Source: Syntrophorhabdaceae bacterium
GTDB lineage: Bacteria > Desulfobacterota > Syntrophorhabdia > Syntrophorhabdales > Syntrophorhabdaceae
Direction of reading: 5' to 3'
Length of the DNA stretch: 8,082 bases
NCBI GenBank assembly: GCA_026415015.1
Contig: JAOAHW010000074.1
Coordinates: forward strand, 1 to 8,082
Position numbers and translations under genes: made by a program. Under the pieces are notes generated by a model. It ran no database searches. It was not told where the DNA came from and saw only the letters and a list, made by a program, of their open reading frames with translations. Below, piece after piece: positions 4,915 through 8,082 of this stretch (within the stretch, counting starts at the first letter, position 1; the number at the start of each line of letters is the position of its first letter).

Positions 4915-5592
4915 ATGAAGGGGACATTATATGTTGTGGCAACACCTATAGGAAACCTCAAGGATATAACCTTGCGGGCCATTGATACATTGAAGGATGT
5001 AGATTTTATTGTTGCAGAAAACAGGTTACATTCATTAAAACTTTTAAGTCACTTTGGCATAAGCAAACATATAATTGGAATAAATAGCTATAATGAAGAG
5101 AGAAAGGCAAAAGAGATAATCGGGCACATAAAGCAGGGTAAGGATTGTGCCCTGCTTACCAGTGCAGGTACCCCGTGTATATCAGACCCAGGTACAAGGG
5201 TGGTCAGGGCATGCCATGAATTAGGTATAGATGTAAGGGTAGTGCCTGGTCCATCTGCAGTTATAGGTGCATTATCTATATCAGGGCTTTTTGTGGATAG
5301 ATTTATCTTTTATGGTTTTCTCCCCCAGAAAAAAGGCAAAAAAATAAAGATTATGACAGAGCTTTCATCGTTATCCTATCCTGTTGTATTTTTTGAGTCA
5401 CCGAGGAGGCTTATGGAGACCCTTGAGTGTATCAAGGAAGGGTTCGGGGATGAGAGATTTATTGTTGTAGCAAAGGAGATGACAAAGCTATATGAAGGGG
5501 TAATCAGGGGCAATATATCCGAAGTTATTGAATATCTCCAGCCTCAGGAGATAAAGGGCGAATATGTAATTATTGTGGATGGAAGGACATAG
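4915..5592 (+). CDS. rsmI: 16S rRNA (cytidine-1402-2'-O)-methyltransferase
   Basis: This is a 225-residue SAM-dependent methyltransferase of the tetrapyrrole-methylase fold. RsmI methylates the ribose of C1402 in the 16S rRNA decoding centre. Diagnostic blocks are TLYVVATPIGNLKDIT (4-19), LLTSAGTPCISDPG (80-93), VPGPSAVIGALSISGL (110-125), FYGFLPQKKG (132-141), FFESPRRL (159-166) and AKEMTKLYE (186-194). It is shorter than the E. coli protein (about 286) because it lacks the C-terminal extension, as in some other bacteria. One block is unusual: where most RsmI proteins read AEDTRxT, this one reads AENRLHS (35-41). The ATG at 4915 has no ribosome site. The gene stands alone on its strand, divergent from the lytic transglycosylase and convergent with the histidine kinase. 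Confidence 0.92.
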   Translation: MKGTLYVVATPIGNLKDITLRAIDTLKDVDFIVAENRLHSLKLLSHFGISKHIIGINSYNEERKAKEIIGHIKQGKDCALLTSAGTPCISDPGTRVVRACHELGIDVRVVPGPSAVIGALSISGLFVDRFIFYGFLPQKKGKKIKIMTELSSLSYPVVFFESPRRLMETLECIKEGFGDERFIVVAKEMTKLYEGVIRGNISEVIEYLQPQEIKGEYVIIVDGRT

Positions 5593-5653
5593 GTATTAAT
5601 CTATAGACTTACGATTTCTGATATATGAGTATCAAAGATGAAAAAATTAACTT

Positions 5654-7633
5654 TTATTGCTGATGACAGGGGAATACAAGGGTAAATGTGGTTCCTTTAC
5701 CTTTTTCACTCTGAACATCTATCCTACCATTATGCTCTTTTATTATCTCATGGACTATGTATAGGCCGAGGCCAATGCCCTTGCCCTGCTCCTTTGTTGT
5801 AAAGAATGGCTTGAATATATCTTTTATTACATCCCTGTCCATGCCTTCACCATTATCAGAGATAACACATGATACGTGGGAGGTATCAGGGTTTGATGTC
5901 TCTATGATTATCTTGCCTTCATTTTCGCCTATGGCATCTATGGAGTTCTTTATAAGGTTTATAAAGACCTGACACAGCCTGGCAGGATTACCCATAATAA
6001 GGCTTCTATGGCTGTGAAGCCTTTTTTCAATGGTTATCTTTTTGTTCTTATATTGATTGTATAGTATCCTTAAGGCATCCTCTATGGGGTTGTGGATATC
6101 TGTTAATATCATTGATTCTTCCTTCTGCCGTGATGTGTCAAGGAGGCTTTTTACAATATCCCTTGCCCTTTTTAGCTCCCCTAAAGAGAATAAAAGGTCA
6201 TCGTGGATCTCCTCACCCTCTTTTGTGTGGTCTATATAGTATTCTATGGTGCTCATGACACTTGCTATGGGGTTGTTTAGTTCATGGGCTACACCTGCAG
6301 CAAGCCTACCCACAGCAGCGAGGCTCTCACTCTGGATCAGGGCCTTTGTCCTTTCATCCACAAGTCTTTCAAGGGAAAAAGAAAAGTCCTGGATCTTTTT
6401 GTAGGCCTGGGCATTATCAAGGGCAAGGGCAACATGGTTTGCGAGTATTGAGAGCATCTCAAGGTCTTCATTGGTGTACAGACTCATATTTCCCTTCTCT
6501 CCAAGGAGGATAAGACTGGGGTAAGACTGGGAATGCACAGGGACAGATAATATGTAGCCTTGTTCTCTCATAGGGTCATCCTCACCAAGGATGCAGGTGG
6601 ATTCATTTTTATCTAACCTCGATACCAGCCTTAATTCACACACCTTGAGTAGGAAAGTCTCAGATAGCCTCTTTACTACAGTCTTTTTTATCTCCTCTAT
6701 ATCGTGTATGCTCATTATCTCAAAACTGAGGTCTCTTATGGCCTGTCTGTTTTTTATAAACTCCTGCTCCATGAAATTTATAAGGAATTCCTGAATCCTC
6801 TCTTTTGTGAAATAGATAAGGAGAAAGGTTAACACCATGGAGACCACATAGATGACCCCCTGTGTCACTGAATCAAAAAATAAGTTTTTCAGAACCGTTG
6901 CCATAACTATAAAAAAACCAGATGACATGATAAGGAGTGTAAAAAATACAAGGCCTTTATTTAGGAATATCCGCCACTCCATTATGTCATGTCTGTATAT
7001 GGCATATCCAAAAAGACACATGGGGATGAACACAAAATTGCCTATGGGATAAACTTCATACCCCTTCATGATTATGACATCAAAGTGGTTTACAAAGGCT
7101 GCAAGTCCAAAACTCAGAAGGATATATTTAATCCTTGTCTTTTTCTCTGCTGTGGTCTCTTCCTTCATATTCTTTATAAACAGACATATGGATATGGCAG
7201 TGCTTATAGTACTTAACACCCCAAATATGAGAAAGAGGGGCCCTGATTGGGCAAAATAACCAAAGAAAAATGGTCTTGCATGGGTCAGATAGAGTGGGGA
7301 TTGTGTAATGGGTGTGAGTAGGAAAGCCATTAAATAGAATGCCTTTACAAGGGAAAGCCACCTTCTGTAACCTGTGGCAAGGACAGTAAAGTGGAGATAC
7401 AGAGGGATTATAAATACAAGGAATATATGGTCTATCCTGCTTATCCTTATGGCAAGCCCCTGGTCTTCAATGATGGTGAGTATTGTCTTGTCCAGGTTTA
7501 GAAGGCATCCCACAAGGCATATGAGGCCAAAAAGGAGATTGACAGGCGCACCCCTTGCCTTAAAAATACCCATGATAAACAGTATAAAGAGTATGGTAGA
7601 GCTGATAAGAGGCGGTAGGGTGTATATCTCCAT
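5654..7633 (-). CDS. Membrane sensor histidine kinase (multi-TM, GAF-like, HisKA, HATPase)
   Basis: This is a 659-residue sensor kinase. About eight to nine hydrophobic helices fill residues 7-275, resembling the 7TM-type sensor region of some histidine kinases. Residues about 300-410 look like a GAF domain, ending LYTNEDLEMLSILANHVALA. A short coiled coil (411-435) leads into the HisKA domain with phospho-acceptor H450 in AGVAHELNNPIA. The ATPase domain has an intact N box (QVFINLIKNSIDAI, 555-568), DNGEGMD (593-599), FKPFFTT (607-613) and GKGIGLGL (617-624), so it should be active. The H box resembles NtrB/ZraS-type kinases. No receiver domain or response regulator is in the window, so partner and signal are unknown. 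The ATG at 7631-7633 has only a weak ribosome site. Confidence 0.92.
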   Translation of the reverse strand: MEIYTLPPLISSTILFILFIMGIFKARGAPVNLLFGLICLVGCLLNLDKTILTIIEDQGLAIRISRIDHIFLVFIIPLYLHFTVLATGYRRWLSLVKAFYLMAFLLTPITQSPLYLTHARPFFFGYFAQSGPLFLIFGVLSTISTAISICLFIKNMKEETTAEKKTRIKYILLSFGLAAFVNHFDVIIMKGYEVYPIGNFVFIPMCLFGYAIYRHDIMEWRIFLNKGLVFFTLLIMSSGFFIVMATVLKNLFFDSVTQGVIYVVSMVLTFLLIYFTKERIQEFLINFMEQEFIKNRQAIRDLSFEIMSIHDIEEIKKTVVKRLSETFLLKVCELRLVSRLDKNESTCILGEDDPMREQGYILSVPVHSQSYPSLILLGEKGNMSLYTNEDLEMLSILANHVALALDNAQAYKKIQDFSFSLERLVDERTKALIQSESLAAVGRLAAGVAHELNNPIASVMSTIEYYIDHTKEGEEIHDDLLFSLGELKRARDIVKSLLDTSRQKEESMILTDIHNPIEDALRILYNQYKNKKITIEKRLHSHRSLIMGNPARLCQVFINLIKNSIDAIGENEGKIIIETSNPDTSHVSCVISDNGEGMDRDVIKDIFKPFFTTKEQGKGIGLGLYIVHEIIKEHNGRIDVQSEKGKGTTFTLVFPCHQQ

Positions 7634-7648
7634 CTCTATTACATGGAA

Positions 7649-7676
7649 ATTACAATAAAGTTATTTATCGGTGCAA
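7649..7676 (-). promoter_or_regulatory. Putative promoter of the histidine kinase gene
   Basis: On the - strand TTGCAC (7676-7671) and TGTAAT (7654-7649) are separated by 16 bases and lie about 16 bases before the ATG. The predicted leader is only about 9 bases. The rest of the 96-base gap to glgC is very AT-rich and probably also holds the divergent glgC promoter (a possible TTGTTG at 7692-7697 and TGTTAT at 7714-7719, weak). Confidence 0.4.
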
Positions 7677-7729
7677 GAAAAAACTGATTTTTTGTTGATT
7701 ATTCCTGTTAATGTGTTATTAATTTTAAT

Positions 7730-8082
7730 ATGGTGAAACCAAGGATACTCTATGATGCTGTCTCCTTTATCCTTGCTGGAGGTGTAGGCGTAAGACTCCA
7801 TCCATTGACAAAGGATAGGGCAAAACCAGCAGTGCCCTTTGGGGGCAAATACAGGATCATAGACTTTACCTTAAGCAACTGTATAAACTCAGGTGTGAGG
7901 AAGATATTTGTCCTGCCCCAGTATAAATCCCATTCCCTTATAAGCCACACAAGGGATGCCTGGAGTATACTTAACCCTGAGCTTGGTGAGTTTATCACAC
8001 ATCTTTCACCGCAGATGAGGGTAGGGGATGACTGGTATAAGGGCACAGCAGATGCTGTATATCAGAACCTATATCACCTTGA
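7730..8082 (+). CDS. glgC: Glucose-1-phosphate adenylyltransferase (N-terminal part; 3' end outside window)
   Basis: From ATG 7730 the frame is open to the window end and gives 117 residues of ADP-glucose pyrophosphorylase, which makes ADP-glucose from ATP and glucose-1-phosphate for glycogen synthesis. Visible blocks are the nucleotide-binding LAGGVGVRLHPLTKDRAKPA (15-34), VPFGGKYRIIDFTLSNCINS (35-54), the loop VLPQYKSHSL (61-70) and DWYKGTADAVYQN (101-113). This matches GlgC closely; typical proteins are about 400-430 residues, so more than two thirds is missing. The loop is GGVGVRL, where many members have a polar residue after the second conserved glycine of GGxGxRL. GTG 7733 is an alternative start. 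No Shine-Dalgarno precedes either codon. Confidence 0.93.
   Translation, partial: MVKPRILYDAVSFILAGGVGVRLHPLTKDRAKPAVPFGGKYRIIDFTLSNCINSGVRKIFVLPQYKSHSLISHTRDAWSILNPELGEFITHLSPQMRVGDDWYKGTADAVYQNLYHL

Noticed and set aside
5593..5653. Terminator between the convergent rsmI and histidine kinase genes
   Set aside because: I see no stable inverted repeat with a T-run in these 61 bases, only a single CTATAGAC heptad relative.
7750..8046. - strand open frame of 98 codons at the window end
   Set aside because: The + strand here encodes unmistakable GlgC motifs in an uninterrupted frame that runs off the window.

Overview
The window looks like chromosomal DNA from an anaerobic, sulfur-cycling, Gram-negative-type bacterium. 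By eye it is moderately AT-rich with many AGG and ATA codons. Gene style suggests a Nitrospirota- or Desulfobacterota-like lineage, but this is a guess because no marker gene in the window fixes the phylum. Coding density is high and there is no mobile element, rRNA, tRNA or CRISPR array.

Layout: the window opens inside a diguanylate cyclase (GGDEF) gene on the + strand. It converges on a rubrerythrin-like diiron protein on the - strand. Upstream of that, also on the - strand, lies a three-gene operon (about 3501 down to 1008): two half-size YeeE/YedE-family membrane proteins followed by a CoA-disulfide/persulfide-reductase-like flavoprotein. Next come pgsA and a lytic transglycosylase (both -, overlapping). 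A compact divergent promoter region separates these from rsmI (+). rsmI converges on a large membrane histidine kinase (-), which is divergent from the start of glgC (+, cut by the window end).

The main discovery is in the operon. The first YeeE/YedE gene appears to stop at a TGA (3097-3099). Reading through that TGA restores the rest of the family domain, and the TGA falls exactly on the family's conserved Cys in the GARLAGGC-type motif. The read-through frame ends at a TGA that overlaps the ATG of the partner gene. A bacterial SECIS-like hairpin with a GGU at its apex begins immediately after the in-frame TGA. I therefore annotate a selenocysteine-containing YeeE/YedE half-transporter (176 residues, U135) next to a Cys-containing half-transporter. 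A plain ORF caller truncates this gene to 134 aa and leaves about 125 bases looking intergenic.

How the genes may work together (inference): the two half-transporters could form one pore for a sulfur or selenium species, with a Sec/Cys relay. The FAD/NAD(P)H oxidoreductase, which carries its usual redox Cys plus an unusual inserted Cys pair, would reduce the imported species in the cytosol. A similar 20-bp motif (ATTGAC-N7-GTCTA core) sits at the putative -35 of both this operon and the rubrerythrin-like gene, hinting at shared redox control.

Gaps without genes are all under 300 bases: 917-1007 (promoter plus heptad repeats), 3502-3700 (operon promoter plus terminator), 4848-4914 (divergent promoters), 5593-5653 (nothing clear) and 7634-7729 (divergent promoters).
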